DNA of 64,000 nt from UBA6522 sp965204155 (GCA_965204155.1 OZ241971.1:3224001-3288000), one strand, 5' to 3'. Shown: positions 1 through 8,787, numbered from the stretch's first letter. Translations and numbers: made by a program. The notes: generated by a model from the letters alone, not told the origin.

Positions 1-62
1 TGAAGCGGTTCCGGGAAAGGGCGTTGGCGAGAGAGGCGGCGGCGGTGCAACAGAGCGGGTGA
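1..62 (+). CDS. 3' end of an unidentified gene (partial)
   Basis: An open frame enters from the left edge and ends at a TGA at 60-62, only 3 bases before the ATG of the TctC-like gene. The visible residues are a short basic and alanine-rich tail. The close spacing suggests it is the upstream gene of the same operon. Too little is present to name a family, and it could be a chance open frame. Confidence 0.35.
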   Translation, partial: KRFRERALAREAAAVQQSG

Positions 63-65
63 TCG

Positions 66-1031
66 ATGCGTGTCGGACCTGGAAATTCTGGCTGGATTGT
101 TCTGCTGTTCGTAGCGGGATTTTTCGGCCCTGCCGCTTACGGCCAGTATCCGGAGAAACCCATCACGCTGGTCACGCCCTTCGCCGCGGGCGGCTCCAGC
201 GATCTCAACGCGCGGGTGTTCACCCGGTTCCTTACCGACCATCTCGGCCAGCCGGTGCTCATCAAGCTGGTGCCGGGGCAGGCTGGCCAGAAGGGCACGC
301 TCGAAGCGGTGCAGGCGCCGGCGGATGGCTACACACTTCTATTTACCGACAACTACCGCGACCAGCTACACCGCCATACGTTTCGCAACGATGCCTACGA
401 CACAAACCGGGACCTGGTGCCCGTAGCACGCGTCAACTACGGCCAGGTCGCGATCATCGTGCGCTCGGACAGCCCCTACGAGACGTGGGCGCAACTGGAG
501 GCCGACGCGCGGGCGCGACCGGGCGAAATTACCTTTTCTCACAGCGGCTTGTGGGTGGCGTTCTTCGTTCCGGGGCTACAGATCATGAAGAACCTGGATC
601 TGCATTTCCGGTTTGTGCCGTACCGGGGCGGCGGGCCGGCCAAGGCGGCGCTGATGGCGAACGACGTGGATGTCTCCATGGCCTTTCCGGCCACGCTGGC
701 CGCGGACCTCGAGGCCGGGCGAATCCGGCTGCTGGCCACTGCCGGGACGGAACGCATGGACCCGGACGTGCCAACGTTCGTGGAGATCGGTCTGCCGCCC
801 AACACGGGTTTCATTCACCGAGTCGTCATGGCTCCCGTCGGCACACCCGAGGATCGGCTGGCGATCCTGCGAGAGGCGTTCGCACGCATGCAGGATGAAC
901 CCGGCTACCGGCAAATGATGACCCAGCTCGGCGAGAACACCGAATACCTGGACGGCGACGACTACGAGTTGGTGCGCAGGCAGCAGGCGCGGGATTACGA
1001 GGAATTGATCAGGTCATTGCTTGCGCAATAG
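66..1031 (+). CDS. TTT transporter solute-binding protein (TctC/Bug family)
   Basis: A 321-residue periplasmic binding protein of the Bug/TctC family, which captures organic acids for TctAB-type permeases. Residues 1-26 form a signal peptide ending AAYGQ. The mature protein opens with YPEKPITLVTPFAAGG, the typical family start, and carries the ADGYTLL motif near residue 105 and the VPYRGGGPA ligand-loop motif near residue 185. Length is normal. No tctA or tctB gene follows, so it is either an orphan receptor, common in this family, or its permease lies left of the window. The substrate cannot be read from sequence. Confidence 0.9.
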   Translation: MRVGPGNSGWIVLLFVAGFFGPAAYGQYPEKPITLVTPFAAGGSSDLNARVFTRFLTDHLGQPVLIKLVPGQAGQKGTLEAVQAPADGYTLLFTDNYRDQLHRHTFRNDAYDTNRDLVPVARVNYGQVAIIVRSDSPYETWAQLEADARARPGEITFSHSGLWVAFFVPGLQIMKNLDLHFRFVPYRGGGPAKAALMANDVDVSMAFPATLAADLEAGRIRLLATAGTERMDPDVPTFVEIGLPPNTGFIHRVVMAPVGTPEDRLAILREAFARMQDEPGYRQMMTQLGENTEYLDGDDYELVRRQQARDYEELIRSLLAQ

Positions 1032-1084
1032 CGGTTCTGCCAGGCGGACCCGTCACTCGCCCTTGCCGGACCGGCATCATCCTC

Positions 1085-2299
1085 TCACGCAGCCGAAGGC
1101 TGCGCCCTGACCGCGCCGGTACGTGGCAGCATCAGAACCGCTGCAAAGGTGGCGCCAGCCGCGACGGCCATCACCACGAACAGCATTCCGAACCCCCAAA
1201 CTGCATGAATCCCCGCAATGACCGGCAGGGTGGAGGCCATGACGGTGAAGTTCACGACAAATCGAATTCCGTATATGCGGGCGCGCCACTCGCTCTTCGT
1301 GATTCGGCCGACGAGCACGTCGTTGATGGGAATCTGCCCGAAGACGACGAGCATGAAGGCGATGGCGACGAGGAGGGCGGCCATGCCGGTAAGTTGGTAC
1401 ATGATCGCGAAAAAGACAGCCTGTAGCCCGGCAACGAACGCGAACACGGTGCGCGCGGAGTGTTTGTCGAGGAGGTACCCGACATAGAGTTGCGCCACCG
1501 CGGCGATGGCGAATACCAGGAACGTGTAGCCTCCGATGGCGGTGGCCGATCCGGCGATCTCAACCAGGCGCTCGTCAAGGATCTTCGGTAGCGCGAAGGT
1601 GGTGCCCTGGAAGATGATGCCGCCGATAACGGTCGTGAGCATGATGATGGAGAAAAGGCGAACGAACACGTCACGGTCTACGGAGGACGCTCCGGAGCCG
1701 GCCGGTTCGGCGACTGTGCGTGCTGTGGCGCCTTCAGCGCGACGCTTCCGACCCGCCAAGACGATGGCCGCGTACGCAATGCCAAGGCCGATGGAAATGA
1801 TGCCGGGCAGGATGAACGCATTGCGCCAGCCTCCCGTGTCGATGAAATAGCCCGTGATCAACGCCGCGGCGGCCACGCCCAGATTGCCGAAGACACCGTT
1901 CACCGCCAGCGGAACCCCGGTCTTCTCCCGCCCGTGCACGACCATCGCAAGCCCCACCGGGTGATAGATCGCGGCGAACGCCCCGATGGCGAGCAGCCCG
2001 AGCGCGATCTCGACGGGCGTGTTTGCGAGCGCGGTGGCGATCGAACTCGCCCCGATACCGATGAAGAACACGACCATCACGCCTTCCCGGCTCCACTTGT
2101 CGGCGAGCCAGCCGGCCGGGAGCGCGCAGACACCGAAAGCGATAAACCCAGGCGTGGCATAGGGGATGAGTGCCGCGTAACTCATGCCCCATTCCTCGGT
2201 GAGCCGCAGCGCCGCGACGGTCGCGAATATCAGCATGAAGAGGTGGTCGAGAAAGTGCCCGACGTTGAGGAAGAAGAAGTTCAGACGGTTGTTGCTCAT
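1085..2299 (-). CDS. MFS transporter
   Basis: A 404-residue major facilitator superfamily carrier with about 12 hydrophobic segments and a polar central loop (near residue 190) separating the two halves. The N-terminal region NVGHFLDHLFMLIF and the loop motif GWLADKWSREG, a version of the MFS loop 2-3 signature, support the call. I chose the ATG at 2299, giving MSNNRLNF, because family homology begins there. An in-frame ATG at 2350 overlaps the TGA of the preceding PLP enzyme gene (TGATG), so a start 17 residues longer with translational coupling is possible. Co-transcription with the PLP enzyme suggests a linked substrate or product, which is inference. Confidence 0.85.
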   Translation of the reverse strand: MSNNRLNFFFLNVGHFLDHLFMLIFATVAALRLTEEWGMSYAALIPYATPGFIAFGVCALPAGWLADKWSREGVMVVFFIGIGASSIATALANTPVEIALGLLAIGAFAAIYHPVGLAMVVHGREKTGVPLAVNGVFGNLGVAAAALITGYFIDTGGWRNAFILPGIISIGLGIAYAAIVLAGRKRRAEGATARTVAEPAGSGASSVDRDVFVRLFSIIMLTTVIGGIIFQGTTFALPKILDERLVEIAGSATAIGGYTFLVFAIAAVAQLYVGYLLDKHSARTVFAFVAGLQAVFFAIMYQLTGMAALLVAIAFMLVVFGQIPINDVLVGRITKSEWRARIYGIRFVVNFTVMASTLPVIAGIHAVWGFGMLFVVMAVAAGATFAAVLMLPRTGAVRAQPSAA

Positions 2300-2349
2300 G
2301 GTACGGGGGCGACCTTCATTACTCGCAGGGACGACAGGTCCCGGCCGCA

Positions 2350-3486
2350 TCAGGCCAGCGCCTGCTCCAGGTCCGCGATGAGTTCGTCCACCCGCTCGAT
2401 GCCGACGGACACGCGCAGCAGGTTCGCCGGTACGACACTGTTCGGGCCTTCCACCGTGGCGCGATGTTCGATAAGGCTCTCGACTCCGCCAAGCGAGGTT
2501 GCGGGCACGAACAACCGCGTGCGGGTTGCCACGCGCCTGGCGGCGTCGGCATCGCCGGCGAGGAGTAGCGAGAGCATGGCGCCGAATCCGCCCTGCATCT
2601 GGCGCGCAGCTATCTCGTGACCGGGGTGAGACTCAAGCCCGGGGTAGAGAACAGCCTCGAGCTTTGGGTGGTGTTCGAAATGCCGGGCGATCGCCAGCGC
2701 GTTCGCCGCCTGGCGCTCGTAGCGCAGGTGCAGCGTGCGCATGCCGCGCAACAGCAGCCAGCACTCAAAAGGACCGAGCACGCCTCCCATCAGCGTGCGT
2801 GCGCGGTTGATCTCTTCCCAGCGCGCGTCGACAGCCCTGGTTGCCAGCACGCCAGCCGTCACGTCGCTGTGTCCGGCAAGATACTTGGTGCCTGAATGAA
2901 AGACGATGTCGGCGCCGAGGTTCAGCGCCCGAAGCGTGACCGGCGGCGTTACCGTCGCATCGACCGCGAGGATCGCTCCCGCCCCATGTGCCGCCTCCGA
3001 CGCGGCCCGCACGTCGATCACGTCCCACGTCGGATTCACCGAGGGTTCGATCCAGACGACCGCGGTTTCGCCAGCCTGAACCGCCCGCTCAAGGGCGCCA
3101 GATTCCGTGGCATCGAAAAAGGCGACATCGATCCCACGGCGCGCTGCAAGACGGCGCAGCCAGTCGGCGGCGCCGTGATACATCACTCGTGGCGCAACGA
3201 CGCGCTGACCGGAGCGCACCGATTCGAAAAACGTGGAGACTCCCGCGAGTCCCGACGAGAACAACAGCGCGTCTTCGGCGCCTTCGAGCCTCGCCAGAAC
3301 CTCTTCGACCCGCCGCCCGGTCGGGTTGGCGATGCGGCTGTACTCGAATCCCTGCAACTCGTAGCGTTCGTCGCGCGCATAGGTCGTCGAGGGATGAATC
3401 GGCGGCACGATCGCACCCGTTTCCGGGTCAATGTAGTCCCCTGCTTGGGTGAGCAGCGTTTCCAGAGAATGGTCTGTCTTGGTCAT
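2350..3486 (-). CDS. Cys/Met metabolism PLP-dependent enzyme (MetB/MetC-like)
   Basis: A 378-residue fold type I PLP enzyme of the cystathionine gamma-synthase / beta-lyase family. Visible signatures are YSRIANPTGRRVEE (residues ~49-62), the cofactor aspartate in AVDAT (near 177) and the Schiff-base lysine at about residue 201 in FHSGTKYLAGHSDV. The YSRIANPT motif supplies the conserved Arg/Tyr contacts. I chose the ATG at 3486; a TTG at 3495 would overlap the parE stop. It lies immediately downstream of parE, 5 bases after its stop, and immediately upstream of the MFS gene. Sequence alone does not separate gamma-synthase, gamma-lyase and beta-lyase activity. Confidence 0.88.
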   Translation of the reverse strand: MTKTDHSLETLLTQAGDYIDPETGAIVPPIHPSTTYARDERYELQGFEYSRIANPTGRRVEEVLARLEGAEDALLFSSGLAGVSTFFESVRSGQRVVAPRVMYHGAADWLRRLAARRGIDVAFFDATESGALERAVQAGETAVVWIEPSVNPTWDVIDVRAASEAAHGAGAILAVDATVTPPVTLRALNLGADIVFHSGTKYLAGHSDVTAGVLATRAVDARWEEINRARTLMGGVLGPFECWLLLRGMRTLHLRYERQAANALAIARHFEHHPKLEAVLYPGLESHPGHEIAARQMQGGFGAMLSLLLAGDADAARRVATRTRLFVPATSLGGVESLIEHRATVEGPNSVVPANLLRVSVGIERVDELIADLEQALA

Positions 3487-3491
3487 TGGGG

Positions 3492-3785
3492 TCAAGGTAG
3501 ATGGCGATCCGGGACCATCCCGGGACCCAGGGCTCTGACAACGGAAATCCCTGATCGGATCTGCTTGTAGTAGATCGAGTGTCGTTTGTGCACGAATAAT
3601 CGGTATCCGGCACGCAAAGAAGCTACCTCACGACCCAAGCCGGGATTCTCTGCCAATCGTAAAAGGCTATCCTCCAGGGATTGGAAGTATGCATCAGCAC
3701 GCCGTTCTCCAAACTCATGAAATGAATAGGTGTAGATGTCCGACAAGTCTTCGTCGGCTGCATCGCTGAGACTATACCTGTGCAC
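3492..3785 (-). CDS. parE: ParE/RelE-superfamily toxin
   Basis: A 97-residue toxin of the ParE branch of the RelE/ParE superfamily. It starts with the usual beta-alpha-alpha layout (YSLSDAADEDLSDIYTYS), followed by RADAYFQSLEDSLLRLAENPGLGR and the core strand YRLFVHKRHSIYYKQ. The C terminus VVRALGPGMVPDRHL resembles the VLRILHQRMDPxxHL ending of ParE toxins, which inhibit DNA gyrase. Its start overlaps the 3' end of the parD gene by 14 bases, as expected for a coupled pair. All secondary-structure elements are present, so it looks intact. Confidence 0.9.
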   Translation of the reverse strand: MHRYSLSDAADEDLSDIYTYSFHEFGERRADAYFQSLEDSLLRLAENPGLGREVASLRAGYRLFVHKRHSIYYKQIRSGISVVRALGPGMVPDRHLP

Positions 3786-4011
3786 GCTTCAGACGGCGTT
3801 TGGTTTGACGGGCAATATCCAGGACCGATCGGTTGCTGGTGCCGCTCTTTTCACCCTCGATCAAAGCCAACCGCAGAGCGTCGCGTTCACGCTGATTGTG
3901 CCGAATGAGATCCCTTATGTAGTCGCTTGCATTGGCGTACTCACCCGCCTCAACCTGTGCGTCGATCCATGCGCGCATGGCGTCCGGCATGGATACGTTT
4001 AGTGTTGCCAA
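3772..4011 (-). CDS. parD: ParD-family antitoxin (TTG start)
   Basis: A 79-residue ribbon-helix-helix antitoxin. The N-terminal TLNVSMPDAMRAWIDAQVE followed by GEYANASDYIRDLIRH is the classic ParD DNA-binding domain, and the basic C-terminal tail is the toxin-binding part. I place the start at a TTG at 4011 because it is preceded by GGAGG with a 7-base spacer and gives the normal family length. An upstream ATG at 4047 would lie inside the palindromic operator and has no ribosome-binding site. Its 3' end overlaps parE by 14 bases. It probably represses its own promoter through the palindrome at 4032-4056. Confidence 0.87.
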   Translation of the reverse strand: MATLNVSMPDAMRAWIDAQVEAGEYANASDYIRDLIRHNQRERDALRLALIEGEKSGTSNRSVLDIARQTKRRLKRAQV

Positions 4012-4031
4012 TTTGATGCCTCCAGACTGAT

Positions 4032-4056
4032 TGGCAAATATTGACATATTTTGCCA
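4032..4056. promoter_or_regulatory. Palindromic operator upstream of parDE
   Basis: Near-perfect inverted repeat with arms TGGCAAATAT (4032-4041) and ATATTTTGCCA (4046-4056) around a 4-base centre, in an AT-rich patch just upstream of the parD TTG start. ParD ribbon-helix-helix proteins bind such palindromes to autorepress. The position and symmetry are seen directly; the binding is inferred. Confidence 0.65.
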
Positions 4057-4068
4057 TATTTGGAGTAT

Positions 4069-4094
4069 CCCCCGGCACCGGTGCGGGCCGGGGG
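4069..4094. terminator. GC-rich hairpin between the sulfotransferase and parDE
   Basis: Perfect 8-base stem CCCCCGGC / GCCGGGGG with a 10-base loop, lying between the 3' end of the sulfotransferase operon and the parDE promoter. A T-tract is not obvious on either strand, so it may be a transcription barrier rather than a canonical intrinsic terminator. Confidence 0.4.
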
Positions 4095-4182
4095 ATGACG
4101 ACCCGGGCGAACGTGGGCCAGGTGGTCATCGCGCACGCGTGTTCTGGTGCGGTGTCTGTCTACAAGCCCTGTTGGCCCACCA

Positions 4183-4908
4183 TCAATCCGGCCGGAACTT
4201 GCTTAGCCACTCGTAGTGGATGCGCGCGCTGGTGCAAAGCGCCTCGTATTTTTCCGGCACTTCCGGATCCGAGCGGTGGTAGCGCTTGAAGCCCGTGGAC
4301 TTTTCCACGTTGCTGTACCAGTGAGGTGCCCAGACACCGTCAGACTCGCGACGCCCGGGCGGCCAGCAGAGCATGGAATCGGGCTGGTAGTCGACTCCGA
4401 GGGATTCGCATAGCGAAGCCAGCGCGGCATCCGGATCGCGCAGCACGTCGGCGGCGTCGATCACGCAGGGCGGCTTGCCCGTGACCGCGGAAATCTCCCG
4501 AAACAACTCGGCCTGCCTGGCGATGCCGATGTCGTGCTCGTCCACCGAGGGCATTTTTTTCAGGTAGGAGGCGATGACCTCGGCGGGGTCGCGGATGAGG
4601 AAACAATGCCGCATGCCGGCGCACCAGCCCATGTCCATCCCGGGTGGCATGTGCTTGGTCATGTGCTTCTGGTAGAAAAGCGTCGCGGTTACGGGCTGCT
4701 CGGTGAGCTGTCGGATCACTTCCGCGCGGTCGGCGCTTTGGGAGGCGATCACGGCCTCCCGCCCCGGGTGGGGCAGGCCCGTCTCATGCAGGTAGCAGCC
4801 GTAGAAGGGTTCGTCGACCACCGCGCAATCGGGCCTGTTTTCCCAGCTTCGCATCATCGCGGTGGAGATGTTGCGGGGGCCGGACCACATGGCGATGCGA
4901 ATCGTCAT
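4183..4908 (-). CDS. Sulfotransferase family protein
   Basis: A 241-residue soluble protein with the PAPS-binding features of sulfotransferases: the 5'-phosphosulfate loop near the N terminus (MWSGPRNISTAMMRSW) and the 3'-phosphate motif LIRDPAEVIASYLKK near residue 113. Its start ATG at 4908 overlaps the TGA of the aminotransferase gene (ATGA), so the two are translationally coupled; an in-frame ATG at 4926 exists but is less likely. It is the last gene of a four-gene operon. The acceptor is unknown. Coupling to a PLP aminotransferase hints that the acceptor is made or consumed by that enzyme, which is inference. Confidence 0.8.
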   Translation of the reverse strand: MTIRIAMWSGPRNISTAMMRSWENRPDCAVVDEPFYGCYLHETGLPHPGREAVIASQSADRAEVIRQLTEQPVTATLFYQKHMTKHMPPGMDMGWCAGMRHCFLIRDPAEVIASYLKKMPSVDEHDIGIARQAELFREISAVTGKPPCVIDAADVLRDPDAALASLCESLGVDYQPDSMLCWPPGRRESDGVWAPHWYSNVEKSTGFKRYHRSDPEVPEKYEALCTSARIHYEWLSKFRPD

Positions 4909-5858
4909 TGCCTGCCGTGGCCGCACTCGCTGTCGATGAGTCGCCGGTAGAGCGCCTGCAAGCGCCGGGTTATCGGACCGGCCTGGCCATCGCCGGCCCG
5001 CCCACCGCCGGTCAAGCTATCGCCGATTGTGCGGCCATCGATCTCCGAAACCGGGGTCAGGCCCGCAAAGGTACCGGTGACGAAGGCTTCCTCCGCGCTG
5101 TAGGCCTGCATCACGGAGAAATTCCTCTCGTACACCGGGATGTCATTCGCCTTGCAAAGATTGATGACGTTGCGCCGCGTGATGCCGTCCAGGCAATAGT
5201 CGCCGCTGGAGGTCCAGACCTCACCGTCCCGAACGATGAAGAAATGCGTCGAGTTGCACGTGGCCACGTGACCGTGGGGATCCAGCATCAGCGCCTCGTC
5301 ATAGCCCGCCTTGCTGGCCTGGATGCAGCCGAAGATGCAATTCAGCTTGGAGTGGCCGTTGATCCGCGGGTCCTGGACATCCGCATAGCCCCGGCGGACG
5401 TATACCGTGTAGAGCCGCACGCCGCGGTCGTACATCCCGGGATCGGGTATCTTGTACTCGGGAATGATGACGATGGTCGGCCCGCCCACGGTCATGGCAG
5501 GGTCCTGGTAGGGCGTCGACTTGACGCCCCGGCTGACCATCAGGCGAATGTGGACGTTGGATTCCATGCCGTTGGCATCCACGGTGTCGTAGAGGCGCTG
5601 CTTGAGGTCGCCCCGGGATAGCCCCGGGTCGAGGTCCAGAGCCTTGGCGCCTTCCCACAGGCGTGCCATGTGGCGGTCCAGGAACGGGATGACGCCGTGG
5701 TGCAGGCGCAGCCCTTCCCAGATGCCGTCGCCGAGGATGAAGCCGCTGTCGAAGACGGAGACGACGGCCTTGTCCCTCGGGAACAGCTCGCCGTTGATGT
5801 TGATCCTTATGTTCCGGTTGCGTTCGTCCGCCTGAACGGTATGCGTGCCGGTGGTCAT
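4905..5858 (-). CDS. Class IV aminotransferase (branched-chain / D-amino-acid aminotransferase-like)
   Basis: A 317-residue fold type IV PLP enzyme. The early motif VFDSGFILGDGIWEGLR (residues 35-51) and the Schiff-base lysine K171 in NGHSKLNCIFG are clear, and TGTFAGLTPV near the C terminus matches the family phosphate-binding region. In most relatives the cofactor-nitrogen glutamate lies in a VxEG motif; here the same place reads VATCNSTHFF, so the usual Glu-Gly is Thr-Cys. This variant may mark a subfamily with altered reaction. The gene overlaps both neighbours by 4 bases (DUF885 gene before, sulfotransferase after). Confidence 0.85.
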   Translation of the reverse strand: MTTGTHTVQADERNRNIRININGELFPRDKAVVSVFDSGFILGDGIWEGLRLHHGVIPFLDRHMARLWEGAKALDLDPGLSRGDLKQRLYDTVDANGMESNVHIRLMVSRGVKSTPYQDPAMTVGGPTIVIIPEYKIPDPGMYDRGVRLYTVYVRRGYADVQDPRINGHSKLNCIFGCIQASKAGYDEALMLDPHGHVATCNSTHFFIVRDGEVWTSSGDYCLDGITRRNVINLCKANDIPVYERNFSVMQAYSAEEAFVTGTFAGLTPVSEIDGRTIGDSLTGGGRAGDGQAGPITRRLQALYRRLIDSECGHGRQ

Positions 5859-7645
5859 GGGCCTTCGCCTGACCTGACCGATTCGATGTACCGGTCGATT
5901 TCGCCATCGAGCATGTCCAGCGGCACGCCGCCGTTCATGAGAAGCGCATCGTGAAAATCCCTGATGTCGAAGGCCTCTCCCAGTTCTTCGGTGGCCCGGG
6001 CTCTCAGTTCCAGGAACTTCAGTTCGCCCATCTTGTACGCGAGCGCCTGACCGGGCCAGGAAATGTAGCGGTCGATCTCCGTTCGCACATTCTGCAGCGA
6101 CAGGGCCGTATTGTCCGCCAGGTACTGGAGCGCCTCATCCCGGGACCAGTCCTTGTAGTGCATGCCGGTGTCCACAACCAGCCGCACCGCGCGCCACATC
6201 TCGTAGCTCAGGCGTCCGAAGTGATCGTAGGGCGTTTCATAGATGTCCATTTCGATGCCCAGTTTTTCGGAGTAAAGCCCCCATCCCTCGCCGAAGGCAT
6301 GGGGGTAAAACGTCTGCCGGAATTCGGGCAACTGCGTCAACTCCTGCGCCAGCGAAATCTGGTGGTGGTGCCCCGGCACGCCTTCATGAACGGTCAGAGC
6401 CGCCAACGTGTAGAGCGGCCTCTTGTCCAGGGCGTAGGTGTTGACCATGTAGTAGCCGCCGCGACGGCCGCCCACCGGCGCGCTCCAGTAACGTCCCGTG
6501 GTGTAGTTGGGGGCCAGATCGTCCGGTACGGCCATTACGCCATAGGGCATACGCGGCAGGGTCCTGAAGAACGCCGGCATCCGGCCGTCCACCTTCTTGG
6601 CAATCCAGGACGCTTCCTTGAGCAATTGGCCGGGATCGTCCACATAGAACCGGGGATCGGTCCGCAGGAATTCGATGAATTCGGCAAACGTGCCGTCGAA
6701 TTCCACCTGTTCGATGATCTCGTCCATTTCCGCCCGGATCCGTGCGACTTCGCGGAGTCCGAGTTCGTATATGTCGTCGGGATGTGCATCGTCGAGGGAG
6801 GTGAAGAAGCGGGCCAGATCTTCGTAGTTCGCCCGGCCGTTCTCCAGGGAGGATGCGCCGAGCGACTCGCGGGCCCCGGGAATGTACTCACTGGTGAAGA
6901 ATTGCAGGAACTCCCGGTAGGCGGGGATCACGGTTTCGCCAATGGCGGCTGCGGCTTCCGACCGCAACCGGTCCGCGTCTTCGCCGCTGAAATACTCGGG
7001 GATGTTGAGAAACGGAGTGAAAAATACGCTGTCTTCCGGACTCTCGACGATGGCGCCGGAGATGGATGGCACGATCCCTTCCAGAATTACCCGGGGCTGG
7101 GTGAATCCATCCGCAAGGCCGTCACGCATGTTGGCGATGTTCTGCGCGAAGAACGTTTCCACCGCTTGCAGCCGCGACAGATACGTCTCGTAGTCGTCGA
7201 TCGTGCCGAAAGGCATCGATTCGTACATGCGCTGGATTCGGATGTGGAATCCTGAATCGCTCGTCAGGGGCATTCGGTACTGGCGGTACGTCGCCAGGTG
7301 TGCCCGATGACCGATCACGAATTCGAACAGGTCGTAGTTGGTCCGGTCGTCCGGAGACAACGTGTCCCGGTCAATCGCTTCGAGCCGCTGCACGAATTGC
7401 AGGTCTTCTTCCAGGGCGCGCTGTTGCGCTGCGGCTGACATGTCCGGCAGGCGGTCGTTGTAGTCGGTGACTCCCCGGTTGCTCGCGAACAGGGGGTCCC
7501 GATTCAAGCGGCGATCCCATTCATCTGCGAACAGCTGATGAAGTTCGGCTCCCGCTGGTTCCTGTTGTCCGAGTGCCGCTGGCGAGGCGGCGAAAAGCAG
7601 CGCCGCGCCGAATACGCCGGCGGCAAGGTTCGATCGATCCACCAT
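5855..7645 (-). CDS. DUF885 domain protein (secreted metallopeptidase-like)
   Basis: A 596-residue exported protein: signal peptide residues 1-26 (ending AALGQ), then a full-length, mostly helical DUF885 domain. The probable zinc site is VHEGVPGHHHQ (residues 419-429), with the downstream acidic motif EGWGLYSE (453-460); this HExxxxHH arrangement is the family hallmark and suggests peptidase or hydrolase activity in the periplasm. I chose the ATG at 7645 because it begins the signal peptide; the open frame extends upstream into the dehydrogenase gene but without coding character. Its stop overlaps the aminotransferase start (ATGA). The substrate is unknown. Confidence 0.85.
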   Translation of the reverse strand: MVDRSNLAAGVFGAALLFAASPAALGQQEPAGAELHQLFADEWDRRLNRDPLFASNRGVTDYNDRLPDMSAAAQQRALEEDLQFVQRLEAIDRDTLSPDDRTNYDLFEFVIGHRAHLATYRQYRMPLTSDSGFHIRIQRMYESMPFGTIDDYETYLSRLQAVETFFAQNIANMRDGLADGFTQPRVILEGIVPSISGAIVESPEDSVFFTPFLNIPEYFSGEDADRLRSEAAAAIGETVIPAYREFLQFFTSEYIPGARESLGASSLENGRANYEDLARFFTSLDDAHPDDIYELGLREVARIRAEMDEIIEQVEFDGTFAEFIEFLRTDPRFYVDDPGQLLKEASWIAKKVDGRMPAFFRTLPRMPYGVMAVPDDLAPNYTTGRYWSAPVGGRRGGYYMVNTYALDKRPLYTLAALTVHEGVPGHHHQISLAQELTQLPEFRQTFYPHAFGEGWGLYSEKLGIEMDIYETPYDHFGRLSYEMWRAVRLVVDTGMHYKDWSRDEALQYLADNTALSLQNVRTEIDRYISWPGQALAYKMGELKFLELRARATEELGEAFDIRDFHDALLMNGGVPLDMLDGEIDRYIESVRSGEGP

Positions 7646-7689
7646 GGCGGTCCCCCGTGATGTTTGAATGGTTATCGTGACATACCAGT

Positions 7690-8679
7690 CTAGAGCCCGG
7701 CGCGGTTGCGTCCCTTGACGGCCCTGTTGACCACGTTGACGGGCCAACGGCCTTCGAGTACGCGGCGAACCTCGCTGGGCGCGCCCCGCTGCAGCCCCTC
7801 CATGGCCCCCTCGCTGTACCAGGCCGCGTGGGGGTTGATGATGACGTTTTCGCGCGTGCGCAGCGTGTGGTCCTCGGGCAGCGGTTCCGGATCGGTGGTA
7901 TCCAGCGCGCAACCCGCGATTTGCCCTGCGTCGAGGGCGTCGATCAGGGCCGCGGTATCGACGATGGGCCCCCGCGAGCAGTTGATGAGTACCGCGGTGG
8001 GCTTCATCTGCGCAAAGGCATCGGCGTTGAGCATGCCACGTGTCTGCGGGGTCAGCGGCGCGTGCACGCAGAGGTAGTCCGCCTGTTCCAGAACCTCGGT
8101 CAGTTCGGCCTTCTGCCCGGGCACGTCGAACTGGCCCTGTTTCACGAACGGGTCGAAATAGAGTACTTGCATGTCAAGCGCTGCGGCCGCCATCGCCACG
8201 CGCCGGGCGATGTTGCCGAAGCCGATCAGGCCGGCGGTGGAACCGGCAACACGGTAGATCGGCTTGCCGGGAGGTACCGCCCAGCCGCCGCTGCGGACCT
8301 GGCGATCGTAAAAGGTGATCTTCCTGGCGGCGCTCAGCATCATCGCCAGCGTGTGTTCGGCCACTTCCTCGATGCAGTACGTCGGATTGTTGGTCACGAT
8401 GATGCCCGCTTCCGTGGCGGCATCCAGGTCGATGGTGTCCACACCGATGCCGTAGCGGGCGATGATCCTGCAGCGGGGCATCTGCGCCATGACGTCGGCG
8501 GTGATCGGCCCGCCGTAGGTATTGAGCAGGGCGGCGCAATCGGCGGCCTCGGGGAAGAATGCCTCCGGATCGGTCACCTGCAACGGGGTCAGATCGGCGA
8601 GCCCGTCCAGAATTTCACGCTCGATGTCCAGAGACTCCCACACGTAGTCGGTCAGGACGACCTTTGCCTTCGTTTGCAT
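7690..8679 (-). CDS. D-isomer-specific 2-hydroxyacid dehydrogenase (CtBP/SerA-like)
   Basis: A 329-residue NAD(P)-dependent dehydrogenase. The Rossmann motif is GLIGFGNIARRV near residue 150, and the catalytic triad is visible as Arg in NCSRGPIVDT, Glu in DTTDPEPLPE and His in INPHAAWYSE. The C-terminal-binding-protein subgroup is suggested by the PHAAWYSE ending. It is the first gene of the operon leading to the DUF885, aminotransferase and sulfotransferase genes, and faces the LysR gene across a 158-base AT-rich promoter region. A 2-oxoacid/2-hydroxyacid step coupled to transamination is a reasonable inference. Confidence 0.88.
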   Translation of the reverse strand: MQTKAKVVLTDYVWESLDIEREILDGLADLTPLQVTDPEAFFPEAADCAALLNTYGGPITADVMAQMPRCRIIARYGIGVDTIDLDAATEAGIIVTNNPTYCIEEVAEHTLAMMLSAARKITFYDRQVRSGGWAVPPGKPIYRVAGSTAGLIGFGNIARRVAMAAAALDMQVLYFDPFVKQGQFDVPGQKAELTEVLEQADYLCVHAPLTPQTRGMLNADAFAQMKPTAVLINCSRGPIVDTAALIDALDAGQIAGCALDTTDPEPLPEDHTLRTRENVIINPHAAWYSEGAMEGLQRGAPSEVRRVLEGRWPVNVVNRAVKGRNRAGL

Positions 8680-8787
8680 ATCGGTATTTCCTTGTGATTT
8701 GTCCCATGCGGAAACCGGAACCGGAGGCTATTCTACTTTTCATTGGCCGCGCCGGCACACACTAGCTAAAGGTTTATTGTTCCAAGA

